A stretch of 64,000 nt of DNA, taken from Hufsiella arboris. Its GTDB lineage: Bacteria > Bacteroidota > Bacteroidia > Sphingobacteriales > Sphingobacteriaceae. The stretch lies in contig NZ_WVHT01000005.1 of assembly GCF_009834875.1 (NCBI RefSeq), positions 368,268 to 432,267 on the forward strand, written 5' to 3'. Under the pieces are notes generated by a model, which was not told the DNA's origin, made no database searches, and worked only from the letters and a program-made list of their open reading frames with translations. Shown here in pieces: positions 8,707-18,190 of the stretch (the first letter of the stretch is position 1; every line of letters begins with the position of its first letter). The position numbers and the translations under genes are program-made.

Positions 8707-10164
8707 ATGACATCATCCTACGAAAACTTAGTTAAATGCCTGTTTGCCGCTTGTTTAATTTTATCTGCAACTGCTGGTACTGCACAGCAGCATAACATGT
8801 CCAAAGAATATCAACAGCCGGAAGATCCTGCTGTACGTCAGAAACTTGAGCAATGGCAGGATCTGAAATTCGGACTGTTTATGCATTGGGGAACCTACAG
8901 CCAATGGGGAGTTGTTGAAAGCTGGAGTATTTGCCCGGAAGATGAAGGATGGACTCAGCGGAAAGGCCCTTATTCGGAAACTTATGAAGGTTATAAAAAA
9001 GCCTACGAAAATCTTCAGACAACGTTTAATCCCGTAAAATTTAATCCTGAAAAGTGGGTAAAAGCCGCAAAATATGCCGGGATGAAATACATGATCTTTA
9101 CAACAAAGCATCATGATGGCTTTTCGATGTTTGACACAAAGCAAACGGATTATAAAATTACAGATTCCAAAACTCCTTTCTCGAAAGATTCACGCGCCAA
9201 TGTGACGAAGGAAATTTTTAACAGCTTCAGGAAGGATAACTTTATGATCGGGGCATACTTTTCAAAAGCCGATTGGCACTCGCCGGACTATTGGTGGCCA
9301 TATTTCCCGCCAAAAGATCGCAATGTAAATTACGACCCTTCAAAATATCCTGAGAAATGGAATAAGTTCAAAGACTTCACTTTTAATCAAATACAGGAGT
9401 TAATGACCGGTTACGGTAAGGTCGATATATTGTGGCTTGACGGAGGATGGGTCCGCCCGAAAAATACGATCGATACGGCCGTCGACTGGCAACGAACGAT
9501 TCCTTATGACCAGGATATCGATATGGCGAAAATTGCTGCGATGGGCCGGAGAAATCAGCCTGGCTTAATTGTGGTAGACCGTACAGTGGCCGGGCCTTAC
9601 GAGAATTACACAACCCCCGAACAGGAAGTTCCTGAAAGGCCGTTGGGCAGTCCGTGGGAAACCTGTATGACCATGGGAAACTCCTGGAGTTACGTGCCGG
9701 GTGATCAATATAAATCGAGCCAAAAAATTATCCAGCTTTTAATAAAAGTAGTATCCCGGGGAGGCAATTTTCTGATGAATATTGGTCCGGGGCCGGATGG
9801 TGACTGGGATCCGGAAGCTTACAAACGTTTAAGCGATATCGGTGACTGGATGAAAATTAATGGAGAAGGTATTTATAATTCACGCGCCGTGGCCCCATAC
9901 TCTGCCGGCGACATCTTCTACACAAAAAATAAGAATTCTAATACAATCTACGCTTTTAAGCTTTTCGATAACAAGTCAATCAATTTTCCGTCGACAATGG
10001 AGATTCCGTTGGAAGGTTCTGAAAAGCTGAAAAAGGTAAGCCTTTTAGGAAGCAATGTTAAACTTCGTTGGAGACAAACTGAAAATGGCATTTCTCTTAC
10101 CTTGCCTTCTTCAGCAAATACCGCTGGTTTGAAATCGGCAGCTTGTTTTAAAATTGAGTATTAA
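8707..10164 (+). CDS. GH29 alpha-L-fucosidase, secreted
   Basis: This enzyme hydrolyses terminal alpha-L-fucose from glycans by a retaining mechanism, probably in the periplasm. A signal peptide ends near residue 26 (LILSATAGTAQQ). The (beta/alpha)8 domain carries family marks: FGLFMHWGTYSQWG near 55-68, TTKHHDGFSMF at 132-142 with substrate-binding histidines, and VDILWLDGGW with the predicted nucleophile Asp245. A small beta-sandwich closes the protein. At 485 residues it is full length. It sits 9 bp after the ROK gene and 54 bp before the GH2 gene, so it is likely co-transcribed and released when the ROK repressor leaves its operator. Linkage specificity cannot be read here. Confidence 0.93.
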   Translation: MTSSYENLVKCLFAACLILSATAGTAQQHNMSKEYQQPEDPAVRQKLEQWQDLKFGLFMHWGTYSQWGVVESWSICPEDEGWTQRKGPYSETYEGYKKAYENLQTTFNPVKFNPEKWVKAAKYAGMKYMIFTTKHHDGFSMFDTKQTDYKITDSKTPFSKDSRANVTKEIFNSFRKDNFMIGAYFSKADWHSPDYWWPYFPPKDRNVNYDPSKYPEKWNKFKDFTFNQIQELMTGYGKVDILWLDGGWVRPKNTIDTAVDWQRTIPYDQDIDMAKIAAMGRRNQPGLIVVDRTVAGPYENYTTPEQEVPERPLGSPWETCMTMGNSWSYVPGDQYKSSQKIIQLLIKVVSRGGNFLMNIGPGPDGDWDPEAYKRLSDIGDWMKINGEGIYNSRAVAPYSAGDIFYTKNKNSNTIYAFKLFDNKSINFPSTMEIPLEGSEKLKKVSLLGSNVKLRWRQTENGISLTLPSSANTAGLKSAACFKIEY

Positions 10165-10218
10165 CAATTAAAACTGAACACATTGCGAGCTCTTATCCTG
10201 CGTTTCAATCCGAACCGA

Positions 10219-12876
10219 ATGCAGCTGCCAGTCTCTTTAGCCCGGCGCCTGATGTTCCCTGCAATGATCTTGTTCTTATTGCCAGGTTTAAATATCAGGG
10301 CCCAAACCTCGTATGAGTTAAATGCCGGATGGAAATGTGCACCGGTTTCGGAAGTAACTGCAAACGGCTTCAATATTTCTTCGCAATCTTTCAAAATAAA
10401 TAGTTGGATACCCGCCACTGTTCCGGGAACTGTGCTAACGACTTTATTGAATAATTCGAAGGTTCCTGATCCGTTTTATGGTATGAATAACAATTTGATC
10501 AAGGATATTTATCAAACCGGCCGGGATTACTATACTTATTGGTTCGTGAAGGACTTTACAGAAAAGATTACTGTACCCGGCCAGCAGGTATATCTGAATT
10601 TTCGGGGCGTTAATTATAGTTGCGAAATTTATCTGAACGGAAAGAAAGTCAATAAACAAACGCATAAGGGCATGTTCCTGCGTCAATCGTATAATATCAC
10701 ATCGCTGTTAAATAAAGCGGGACAAAACCGGTTGGCGGTATTGGTTTATCCCCCTGATCCTGTCGGAAATCCAAACGGTGGCCAGGGCGGTGACGGACGC
10801 ATCGCCAAAGGAGTTGGCTTGCAATACACGGCTGGATGGGATTGGATACAGCCAATGCGAGACCGCAATACCGGGATTTGGGATCAAGTAACGATTGAAA
10901 AAACCGGGTCAATTAATCTGATAAATCCACACGTCGTAACAATCGTGCCTGGAACACGCCATGTTACCGGCGAGCAGCGGCCGGCTATTGTTAAGGCATC
11001 AGCTGAACTTCAAAACTCTACCTCGGCGACTGTAAAAGGAATTTTGAAACTTTCTATTGATGGAAAATCCGTTTCAAAAAATGTGACTGTCGCGCCAAAT
11101 ACTTCGCAGGAATTCACTCTTTCGGATCTGACACTTGCCAATCCTAAGCTGTGGTGGCCGCACGGTTATGGACCGCAAAATCTCTATAATGCAAAAATTG
11201 AGTTTTTTGCTGGCGGTAGTTTATCCGATGCGGAAAACATTTCTGTAGGTGTTCGCGAAATAAAATCCGCCTGGAATAACGAAACACATAGCGCTTACGT
11301 CACGGTAAATGGACAGAAAATATTTATTAAAGGTGGTAACTGGATTATTTCGGATGCAATGTTGCGTTTTTCAGATGCCAGGTATGATGCCGAAGTGCGT
11401 TTTCACCGCGATATGAATTTAAATCTGATCCGGATTTGGGGCGGTGCGCTCGTTGAACGCCCTGAGTTTTACGCCGCATGCGATAAATACGGCATGCTGG
11501 TATTTCAGGATTTCTGGATGTCCGGAGATGCTAACGGGAAATGGCTCGACCCCATGAAAGCTGATGATCAATGGACGCGGCGGAAATATCCGGATGACCA
11601 CAGTTTGTTTTTAAAGTCTGTCGCGGATCAGATCAAATTGGTGAGAAATCATCCGTCACTCGCCATGTGGTGTGGTGGAAATGAGATAACGCCGCCGGAA
11701 GATATTTTGCTCGCAATGCGTGATAGCATCTTGCCAAAACTTGATGGAACCCGTTGGTTTATAGAATATTCAAATTCTGATAAAATGTCGCTGAATACGC
11801 TCGGTGGAAATGGTGATGGTCCTTACGGTATTCAGGATATTGCGACATTCTGGGAGACAAAAACATTCCCGTTTAATTCGGAAGTAGGCTCGGTCGGCGT
11901 TGGCGACTATGAATCACTTGAACGGTTTATTCCTGAAAAAAACAGAATTGCTCCCGGGTACTCGGAAGGCGGTAAATCAAAAGTAGATTCGGTATGGGAT
12001 TATCATAAGTATATCGGGTATGATAAATCGATTGATCCATATGGTAAAGTTTCTGATGCAAAAGATTTTGCCACTAAAGCGCAGTTGGTAAACTATGACC
12101 AGTATCGTGCCCTGATGGAAGGGTTTAGCTCACATATGTGGAGCTGGTATACCGGTACAATCATTTGGAAAACCCAAAACCCCTGGACGGCCATGCGCGG
12201 CCAGATGTATGATTACTATCTTGATCCAAACGCTTGTTTATATGGCCTGCACAATGGCAGCGAAATGCTTCACCCGATGTATAACCCAGTGACGGGAATG
12301 GTCAGCATTGTAAACAATCATTTTGAGGCGAAACGCGACCTGATGCTGGCTGTGCGTGTGGCTGATATGGATGGGAAGGATAGTTTACTCACCCAGATAT
12401 TTGTGGAAGTCCAGCCGTCGTCTGTTAAAAATTTCTTGCCCATAAAGCCAGTTGTAGAGAAAATGGCAAAGGAAAAGGGGGTGTTTTTGGTTTTACAGCT
12501 CCTGACTAAAAATAAGGAAAAGTTGAGCGAGAATATTTATTGGCTGGCAGACGAAAAGGGAAACTATTCAGGACTTAAGAATATGCCTGTGTCGAAGCTT
12601 GAAGTAACAGCGAAAAAAATCAATAATGGCAAGATTGAGGCGACTTTGAACAATCCTTCCGGATCTCCGATGGCCTTTTTTAACCGCCTGTCGTTGGTGG
12701 ATCCTGCCACTCACAAACGTCTATTGCCGGTCTTTTACTCGGATAACTATATATCTGTATTGCCTGGAGATTCAAAGAAGGTTTTGCTTGAATACAAAGA
12801 CGTCACGAACAAAGATCAACCTCTGCTTATGATTAGCGGCTGGAATTTGTCGGAAAAAATGATAAGTATAAAATAA
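10219..12876 (+). CDS. GH2 glycoside hydrolase, beta-mannosidase or exo-glucosaminidase like
   Basis: This is a large exo-acting GH2 enzyme. A signal peptide follows two arginines (MFPAMILFLLPGLNIRAQ). After it come the sugar-binding jelly roll, immunoglobulin-like domains, and the TIM barrel starting at FIKGGNWIISD. NLIRIWGGALVERPEFYAACD is typical of the beta-mannosidase/exo-beta-glucosaminidase branch. The predicted acid/base is E489 in WCGGNEITP and the nucleophile E555 in FNSEVGSVG. The ATG at 10219 gives a canonical signal peptide; a TTG at 10183 in the same frame would add 12 residues. It is the third gene of the ROK2 operon. Mannose and glucosamine specificities are hard to separate by eye. 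Confidence 0.88.
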   Translation: MQLPVSLARRLMFPAMILFLLPGLNIRAQTSYELNAGWKCAPVSEVTANGFNISSQSFKINSWIPATVPGTVLTTLLNNSKVPDPFYGMNNNLIKDIYQTGRDYYTYWFVKDFTEKITVPGQQVYLNFRGVNYSCEIYLNGKKVNKQTHKGMFLRQSYNITSLLNKAGQNRLAVLVYPPDPVGNPNGGQGGDGRIAKGVGLQYTAGWDWIQPMRDRNTGIWDQVTIEKTGSINLINPHVVTIVPGTRHVTGEQRPAIVKASAELQNSTSATVKGILKLSIDGKSVSKNVTVAPNTSQEFTLSDLTLANPKLWWPHGYGPQNLYNAKIEFFAGGSLSDAENISVGVREIKSAWNNETHSAYVTVNGQKIFIKGGNWIISDAMLRFSDARYDAEVRFHRDMNLNLIRIWGGALVERPEFYAACDKYGMLVFQDFWMSGDANGKWLDPMKADDQWTRRKYPDDHSLFLKSVADQIKLVRNHPSLAMWCGGNEITPPEDILLAMRDSILPKLDGTRWFIEYSNSDKMSLNTLGGNGDGPYGIQDIATFWETKTFPFNSEVGSVGVGDYESLERFIPEKNRIAPGYSEGGKSKVDSVWDYHKYIGYDKSIDPYGKVSDAKDFATKAQLVNYDQYRALMEGFSSHMWSWYTGTIIWKTQNPWTAMRGQMYDYYLDPNACLYGLHNGSEMLHPMYNPVTGMVSIVNNHFEAKRDLMLAVRVADMDGKDSLLTQIFVEVQPSSVKNFLPIKPVVEKMAKEKGVFLVLQLLTKNKEKLSENIYWLADEKGNYSGLKNMPVSKLEVTAKKINNGKIEATLNNPSGSPMAFFNRLSLVDPATHKRLLPVFYSDNYISVLPGDSKKVLLEYKDVTNKDQPLLMISGWNLSEKMISIK

Positions 12877-12884
12877 ACAGCGTC

Positions 12885-13976
12885 ATGATTAATAGATTGG
12901 GCCTGATCATCGCTTTTGTCATTTCGCTTTCGCAGCAATCAGTGGCACAAAATACTTTTGATGCGTTTAAAAGTCTTTTTACAGACCCCAAAAGCTATAT
13001 AATTAGGCAAACTACAGCGGCATTGAAAATTGACGGAAGCCTGGATGAAAACTCCTGGGCAAGTGCAGCCTGGACTGATGATTTTGTTGACATAGAAGGA
13101 TCATCGAAGCCTATACCTGCTTTAAAAACACGGGTAAAAATGCTGTGGAACGATTCGACATTATTCGTTGCCGCGAAATTGGACGAGCCGGATATTTGGG
13201 CTTATCAGAAAAAACACGACGATATTATTTTTCACGATAACGACTTTGAAATATTTATCAGTCCGCAAGGAGGCTCACATCAGTATTTTGAAATAGAAAT
13301 AAATGCGCTGAACAAAATCTTCGACTTATACCTGCCAAAGCCTTACCGTAATGGTGGAGACGCACTCGTTAGCTGGGATGTAAAAGGATTGCAGTCTGCC
13401 GTTTCAATAGATGGGAAATTAAATGACGCTTCCGGAAAAGATAGGAGCTGGACCGTTGAAATGGCTATCCCATTTAATTCAATAAAAATGGGATTTTCGA
13501 CTACAATTCCAAAGGAAGGAACCATTTGGCGTATTAATTTTTCGCGGGTTGAATGGGATACAGCGTATAAAAATGGAAAGTATGTCAAGGCAACGGATGC
13601 TGCAGGGAAAACATCACCAGAACATAACTGGGTTTGGTCGCCACAGGGAGTAATAAATATGCACTACCCTGAGCGATGGGGCTATATACAGTTTACAAAA
13701 AAGCAAAGCGACGTATTTAAGCTTCCCTTTGCTGAAGAATTAAAAAAGCGATTATGGTTGATCTATTACAGCCAGAAAAGATTTCAGCAAAGTAACGGGA
13801 GATATGCTGCTTCGCTTGAAGATCTTCAGATAGCTTCAGTTGAGGAGATAGGCCTGCAGAAGGTGAAGCTGACTTTAAACGCGACCGGTCGCCAATTCAC
13901 GGCCGATGTTTCAGCTGTTGATGGAGAAAGTTTTATGATTAACGACGAAGGACTTATAACCTCTATAAAGAAATAA
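12885..13976 (+). CDS. Secreted carbohydrate-binding CBM9-like protein
   Basis: A signal peptide ends near QQSVAQN. Residues 40-250 form a CBM9-like (DOMON-type) beta-sandwich, opening with LKIDGSLDENSWASAAWTDD. Aromatic and acidic patches follow, such as MLWNDSTLFVAAKLDEPDIWA, FHDNDFEIFISPQGG, YFEIEINALNKIFDLYL and WRINFSRVEWD. Proteins of this layout bind carbohydrate termini and often accompany glycan-utilisation genes. The remaining ~110 residues have no domain I recognise. It starts 8 bp after the GH2 stop and ends 2 bp before the next gene, so it is tightly co-operonic. No catalytic residues can be assigned; a binding or delivery role is inferred. Confidence 0.82.
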   Translation: MINRLGLIIAFVISLSQQSVAQNTFDAFKSLFTDPKSYIIRQTTAALKIDGSLDENSWASAAWTDDFVDIEGSSKPIPALKTRVKMLWNDSTLFVAAKLDEPDIWAYQKKHDDIIFHDNDFEIFISPQGGSHQYFEIEINALNKIFDLYLPKPYRNGGDALVSWDVKGLQSAVSIDGKLNDASGKDRSWTVEMAIPFNSIKMGFSTTIPKEGTIWRINFSRVEWDTAYKNGKYVKATDAAGKTSPEHNWVWSPQGVINMHYPERWGYIQFTKKQSDVFKLPFAEELKKRLWLIYYSQKRFQQSNGRYAASLEDLQIASVEEIGLQKVKLTLNATGRQFTADVSAVDGESFMINDEGLITSIKK

Positions 13977-13978
13977 TT

Positions 13979-15067
13979 ATGTCAAGCCGGAGAAAATTTT
14001 TTAAAAGTTCAATGATTGCAGGTGCTTCCTTAGCGCTGTTACCTGCAGCTTCAAACGCCGAAAATTACCTTGCATCGAAAAAGAAGCGTTTGAAGAACTG
14101 GGTCTGGACCAATCCCGATCCAAAAGATACCGATGAACAGTTAGCTGAACGATATAGAAAATACCATGAAGCTGGAATTCATGCTATATTTTTTGAAAGC
14201 GACAGTGAGCGACATTGCCGCGCCGCCAAGGCGAACAAATTGGAGGCTCATCGCTGGATATGGACGATGAACAGGGGCGAAAAGTCATTACTTGACGCTC
14301 ATCCTGAATGGTATGCGGTTAGCCGGAGCGGTAAATCCTGCGCCGATCAGCCGCCCTACGTGAACTACTATCGCTGGCTTTGCCCTTCACGGGAAGAGGT
14401 AAAACAGTACCTTGAAAATGATTATGAAGCAGCGTTAAAAAAAGATTATGTCGACGGAATTCATCTGGACTATGTACGTTTTTGCGATGTGATTCTCCCT
14501 GTTAATTTGTGGGATAAATATGATATCGTACAAACCAGTGAACTTCCAGAGTACGATTTTTGCTACTGTTCAGTATGCAAAGATGCTTATAAGAAGGAGT
14601 ATGGCGTTGACATTGACAGCGTTCAATATCCGGAAGCTAGCCCGTCATGGCGTGTGTTCAGGTATCAGCGAGTAAACCAGGTTGTCGAACGCTTGACCGC
14701 TGTTGCAGAAAAATATAAAAAACCAATCACAGCGGCCGTTTTTCCGACACCCGATATCGCCCACCGCAACGTAAAACAAGATTGGGTTAACTGGAATTTA
14801 AGCGGAGTTTGCCCGATGATCTATCATGGGTTTTACAAGGAAAATGTATCCTGGATCGGCACGGCAGTGAAAGAAGGTGTAAAAGCGTTAAACGGTAAAT
14901 TTCCTCTATACGCAGGTTTGTATATTCCGGATTTTAAAAATGACGCCGAAGTTCAGAAAGGAATTGAAATCGCTCTGGCAAATGGCGCTTCGGGCGTATC
15001 GCTGTTTGGAAATGTAACAGACACTGTTCTCGAGGGACTTAAGAACGCTTTAACAAAGAAATCCTGA
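13979..15067 (+). CDS. Tat-exported TIM-barrel protein, putative glycoside hydrolase
   Basis: A twin-arginine signal is evident (SSRRKFFKSSMIAGASLALL), indicating export of a folded, possibly metal-bound protein. The mature part looks like an alpha-amylase/GHL-type TIM barrel: a repeated strand pattern with GIHAIFFESD, RWIWTMNRGE, VDGIHLDYVRFCD (a DYVRF segment typical of GHL6/GHL10-like putative hydrolases), a Cys cluster FCYCSVCKDAYKKEYG, and PITAAVFPTPD and GVSLFGNV near the end. Asp in HLDYVRF is a catalytic candidate. It is the fifth gene of the ROK2 operon, 2 bp after the CBM9-like gene. No characterised homologue is known to me; glycan hydrolysis is inferred from fold and context. Confidence 0.7.
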   Translation: MSSRRKFFKSSMIAGASLALLPAASNAENYLASKKKRLKNWVWTNPDPKDTDEQLAERYRKYHEAGIHAIFFESDSERHCRAAKANKLEAHRWIWTMNRGEKSLLDAHPEWYAVSRSGKSCADQPPYVNYYRWLCPSREEVKQYLENDYEAALKKDYVDGIHLDYVRFCDVILPVNLWDKYDIVQTSELPEYDFCYCSVCKDAYKKEYGVDIDSVQYPEASPSWRVFRYQRVNQVVERLTAVAEKYKKPITAAVFPTPDIAHRNVKQDWVNWNLSGVCPMIYHGFYKENVSWIGTAVKEGVKALNGKFPLYAGLYIPDFKNDAEVQKGIEIALANGASGVSLFGNVTDTVLEGLKNALTKKS

Positions 15068-15105
15068 CAAGTTGCGGTTTTTGAGCAAATGAACTAAATT
15101 GAGCC

Positions 15106-15426
15106 ATGCAAACATTAAAACCTGTTATACATCACGTACTTTTCTGGTTGAAAAATCCAAAATCCCAAGCTGATGTAGACCGATTGATAGCTGGTCTGAA
15201 AACCCTGGAGAAGATCGAAACGATAAAAAAAATGCATATCGGCATTCCTGCCTCAACAGAGAAACGAGATGTCGTCGATAATTCATATAGTGTTTCCGAA
15301 CTGATGTTTTTCGACGATCTGGCTGGGCAAAAATATTATCAGGATCATCCCGTACACAAAGAGTTTATTAATAGCTGCTCACACTTATGGGAAAAAGTTG
15401 TGGTATACGATATGATTGATGTATAA
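15106..15426 (+). CDS. Dabb-family stress-responsive alpha/beta-barrel protein
   Basis: This 106-residue protein has a dimeric ferredoxin-like Dabb domain: IHHVLFWLKNP at the start, a central amphipathic helix, then SELMFFDDLAGQKYYQDHPVHKEFI, which includes the conserved YQ-HP-H segment. No signal peptide is present, so it is cytoplasmic. Dabb proteins are small and of mixed function; several neighbour sugar-catabolic genes in Bacteroidota. It lies 38 bp after the TIM-barrel gene and is probably the last gene of the ROK2 operon. A metabolic role on the released sugar is possible but unproven. Confidence 0.8.
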   Translation: MQTLKPVIHHVLFWLKNPKSQADVDRLIAGLKTLEKIETIKKMHIGIPASTEKRDVVDNSYSVSELMFFDDLAGQKYYQDHPVHKEFINSCSHLWEKVVVYDMIDV

Positions 15427-15460
15427 TCTGTCAAAACTGGTCAAGGCAATGTGGACTTTA

Positions 15461-15492
15461 AATTAGTATTTTATCGTTAGGAAGTACTAATT
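15461..15492. terminator. Possible hairpin between convergent Dabb and Kdo transferase genes
   Basis: AATTAGTA (15461-15468) pairs with TACTAATT (15485-15492) around a 16-nt loop and overlaps the stop codon of the leftward gene. The stem is all A/T except one pair and has a large loop, so this is a weak terminator candidate only. Confidence 0.3.
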
Positions 15493-16725
15493 AAAGCGAT
15501 CGATTTCGTCTAAAATTTTGTTTGTCGCCCCCGTATGGTTCATTACATAATTCCTGGCGTTTGACCCGGCTTCGATAACAAAAGCTTCAGATTGCAGTTT
15601 GGCTACAGTCAGCTCCAATTCCCGGATGTTGCTTATAGCAAAACCTCCTCCGCATTTTATCAATTCCGTTGCTTCGCGAAACCGATGGTAGTTTGGTCCG
15701 AAGATAACCGGAATTCCAAATGCCGCGGCTTCAAGCGTATTGTGTATACCGGCTCCAAAACCACCTCCGATATAAGCGATGTTGCCGTAACGGTAAAGAG
15801 AGGAAAGCATTCCGATATTGTCAATTATCAGCACCCGCGATTGTTGGTTTATTGGTTTCCCCATGGTTTTTTTCAGCGAAGAAAATCTGCAGCTGTCTTT
15901 AAATAACTTTTCAATGCTCGTTAGATGGCTTTCGGTAATTTCATGTGGTGCAATGATGATTTTCCAGTCCGGGTATTCTGTGAGCAGTGAAGCAATAAGC
16001 TTTTCGTCTTCCGGCCATGTGCTTCCGGCAACCAAGGTTTTTTTCCCTTCAACAAAGTTGTCAATTTCCAGAAATGAGCTTGCAGCCATCGCATTACTCA
16101 CAACGCGGTCGAATCGTGTGTCGCCACTCACGGTGACCTGGTTAATATCTATGGTATTTAAAAGTTCTTTGCTGTCGTAATCCTGCACAAAAACTTTCGT
16201 TAACAACCCGAGCATCTTTCGGTTTAATAAACCGTACCATTTGAAAAACGGTTGTTCTTTTCTAAAGATTGCAGAAATCACGCAGGCCGGAATCTCTACC
16301 TTTTTAAGCTCGTTAAGATAATGGTACCAATAATCATATTTGGTAAAGACAGCTAATTCCGGATTTATCAGTTTAATAAATTTTGACGCGTTGGCTTTAG
16401 TGTCTAGCGGAAGATAAAAAACGTGGTCGGCTAATGGATAATTTTTCCTTACTTCATATCCTGAAGGTGAGAAAAAGGTGACAACAATTTTTTTCTCAGA
16501 ATATCGGGCTTTGTATGCCTCTAAAACTGGTCGGCCTTGCTCAAATTCACCGAGTGAAGCAAAGTGGAACCAGCTATGTTTTTCACCCTTAGTTACCTGT
16601 TTTTCAATTGTTTGAAGTAGTCTTTTTCTGCCGTCTACCCATAGTTTAGCTTTGTGATTAAATGGAGAAAAAAGGATTATCAAAAAATTGTAAGCGGCAA
16701 TGCCAAAATCGTAAAAAAGAAGCAT
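15487..16725 (-). CDS. waaA: 3-deoxy-D-manno-octulosonic acid (Kdo) transferase
   Basis: This is a GT30 glycosyltransferase that adds Kdo from CMP-Kdo to lipid A precursor at the inner membrane. At 412 residues it has normal length. The N-terminus holds a membrane-anchoring hydrophobic stretch (YNFLIILFSPFN) and WFHFASLGEFEQGRPVLEAYK, the family acceptor-site motif. The C-terminal GT-B half shows LVAGSTWPEDEKLI, WKIIIAPHEI, AYIGGGFGAGIHNTLEAAAFGIPVIFGPNYHRF and a final EA-rich helix, matching the CMP-Kdo binding region. It stands alone on the minus strand next to nucleotide-sugar genes on the plus strand. Recognition is firm. Confidence 0.95.
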   Translation of the reverse strand: MLLFYDFGIAAYNFLIILFSPFNHKAKLWVDGRKRLLQTIEKQVTKGEKHSWFHFASLGEFEQGRPVLEAYKARYSEKKIVVTFFSPSGYEVRKNYPLADHVFYLPLDTKANASKFIKLINPELAVFTKYDYWYHYLNELKKVEIPACVISAIFRKEQPFFKWYGLLNRKMLGLLTKVFVQDYDSKELLNTIDINQVTVSGDTRFDRVVSNAMAASSFLEIDNFVEGKKTLVAGSTWPEDEKLIASLLTEYPDWKIIIAPHEITESHLTSIEKLFKDSCRFSSLKKTMGKPINQQSRVLIIDNIGMLSSLYRYGNIAYIGGGFGAGIHNTLEAAAFGIPVIFGPNYHRFREATELIKCGGGFAISNIRELELTVAKLQSEAFVIEAGSNARNYVMNHTGATNKILDEIDRFN

Positions 16726-16864
16726 CTTAGTTGCCTTATTATTATATTCGCCGAAGTTAAGTTAAAATAATTAGAAACTTGGAAACCTGCGCTTAATGAA
16801 TGGATTATAACTCCGAAGAAATCTGAGTTAAAAGCTATTTTAAAGCCATAAAAATTAAAAACTG

Positions 16865-18190
16865 ATGAAAATTGCCGTAGTTGGAACCGGTTATGTGGGC
16901 CTTGTAACCGGAACTTGTTTAGCAGAAACCGGAAATAATGTTATTTGTGTGGACATTAATGAACAAAAGGTTCAAAAAATGCGTGCGGGAGAAGTCCCAA
17001 TTTATGAGCCTGGCTTGGATATCCTGTTTCACAGAAATATAGAACAGGGCCGCTTATCCTTTACAACTAATCTTGCTGAGGCAATTGAAGATGCAAAAAT
17101 TATATTTCTAGCATTACCAACTCCTCCCGGCGGCGACGGCTCGGCAGATTTAAGTTACGTGTTAGGTGCGGCAAAAGACATCGCCCGACTGGTTAGGAAT
17201 TACAAAGTTATTGTTACGAAATCGACTGTGCCGGTTGGTACTGCTGATAAGGTGCGCGCTGTTTTTGATGAGCACCTGGATATTAATAAAGGCGGAGAAG
17301 TGGACGTTGTTTCCAATCCTGAATTTTTACGAGAAGGTGTTGCAGTGGAAGATTTTATGAAGCCCGATCGGGTAGTAGTTGGTACGAGCAGTGATAAAGC
17401 CCGTAAATTGATGGAAGAATTGTACGGCCCGTATGTGCGCTCGGGCAATCCGATAATTTTTATGGATGAGCGTTCATCTGAACTGACAAAATATGCGGCT
17501 AACTCGTTTCTTGCAACCAAAATTACGTTCATGAATGAAATTGCAAATCTTTGTGAACTTGTTGGGGCAGATGTTGATATGGTTCGGCGCGGAATAGGTG
17601 CGGATGCCCGCATCGGTAAACGCTTTTTATTCCCAGGCGTAGGCTACGGCGGTAGCTGCTTCCCTAAAGATGTTCAGGCACTTGAAAAATCAGCAAGCGA
17701 ATACCAATATGATTTCAAGATCCTTCAATCGGTAATGGAAGTCAACGAGAAACAAAAAGTGGTCATCGTTGAAAAGTTGCGCAAGTATTACAACGATGAT
17801 TTAAAGGGGAAAAAATTTGCATTATGGGGACTGGCATTCAAACCGGAAACAGATGATATCCGAGAGGCTCCTTCACTGTATATAATCGATGCTTTAGTAG
17901 AGGCAGGAGCGCAAATTGTGGCTTATGACCCTGAAGCGATTGAGAACGTTAAAAAACTTAAAGGAGATGTTATCGATTATTCGTCCGACCCTTACGAGGC
18001 GTTAAACGGAGCTGACGCTTTGATCATTGTAACAGAATGGCCGTTGTTTCGTACACCCGACTTCGACAGGATCGGCAGTTTACTAAAAGCACGGGTAATT
18101 TTTGATGGACGCAACCTGTATGATCTGCAGAAAATGATCGACTGCGGATTTTATTATAATAGTATCGGACGAAAAATAATCGGAACATAA
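16865..18190 (+). CDS. ugd: UDP-glucose 6-dehydrogenase
   Basis: This enzyme oxidises UDP-glucose twice with NAD+ to UDP-glucuronate. The N-terminal Rossmann domain is [39 protein letters not shown], and the catalytic cysteine in [16 protein letters not shown] are all present, and the C-terminal domain has [17 protein letters not shown]. At 441 residues it is full length. Its stop overlaps the next start by one base (ATAATGG), so it is translationally coupled to the UDP-xylose synthase that uses its product. This is the first gene of a five-gene run to 22049. Confidence 0.97.
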   Translation: MKIAVVGTGYVGLVTGTCLAETGNNVICVDINEQKVQKMRAGEVPIYEPGLDILFHRNIEQGRLSFTTNLAEAIEDAKIIFLALPTPPGGDGSADLSYVLGAAKDIARLVRNYKVIVTKSTVPVGTADKVRAVFDEHLDINKGGEVDVVSNPEFLREGVAVEDFMKPDRVVVGTSSDKARKLMEELYGPYVRSGNPIIFMDERSSELTKYAANSFLATKITFMNEIANLCELVGADVDMVRRGIGADARIGKRFLFPGVGYGGSCFPKDVQALEKSASEYQYDFKILQSVMEVNEKQKVVIVEKLRKYYNDDLKGKKFALWGLAFKPETDDIREAPSLYIIDALVEAGAQIVAYDPEAIENVKKLKGDVIDYSSDPYEALNGADALIIVTEWPLFRTPDFDRIGSLLKARVIFDGRNLYDLQKMIDCGFYYNSIGRKIIGT

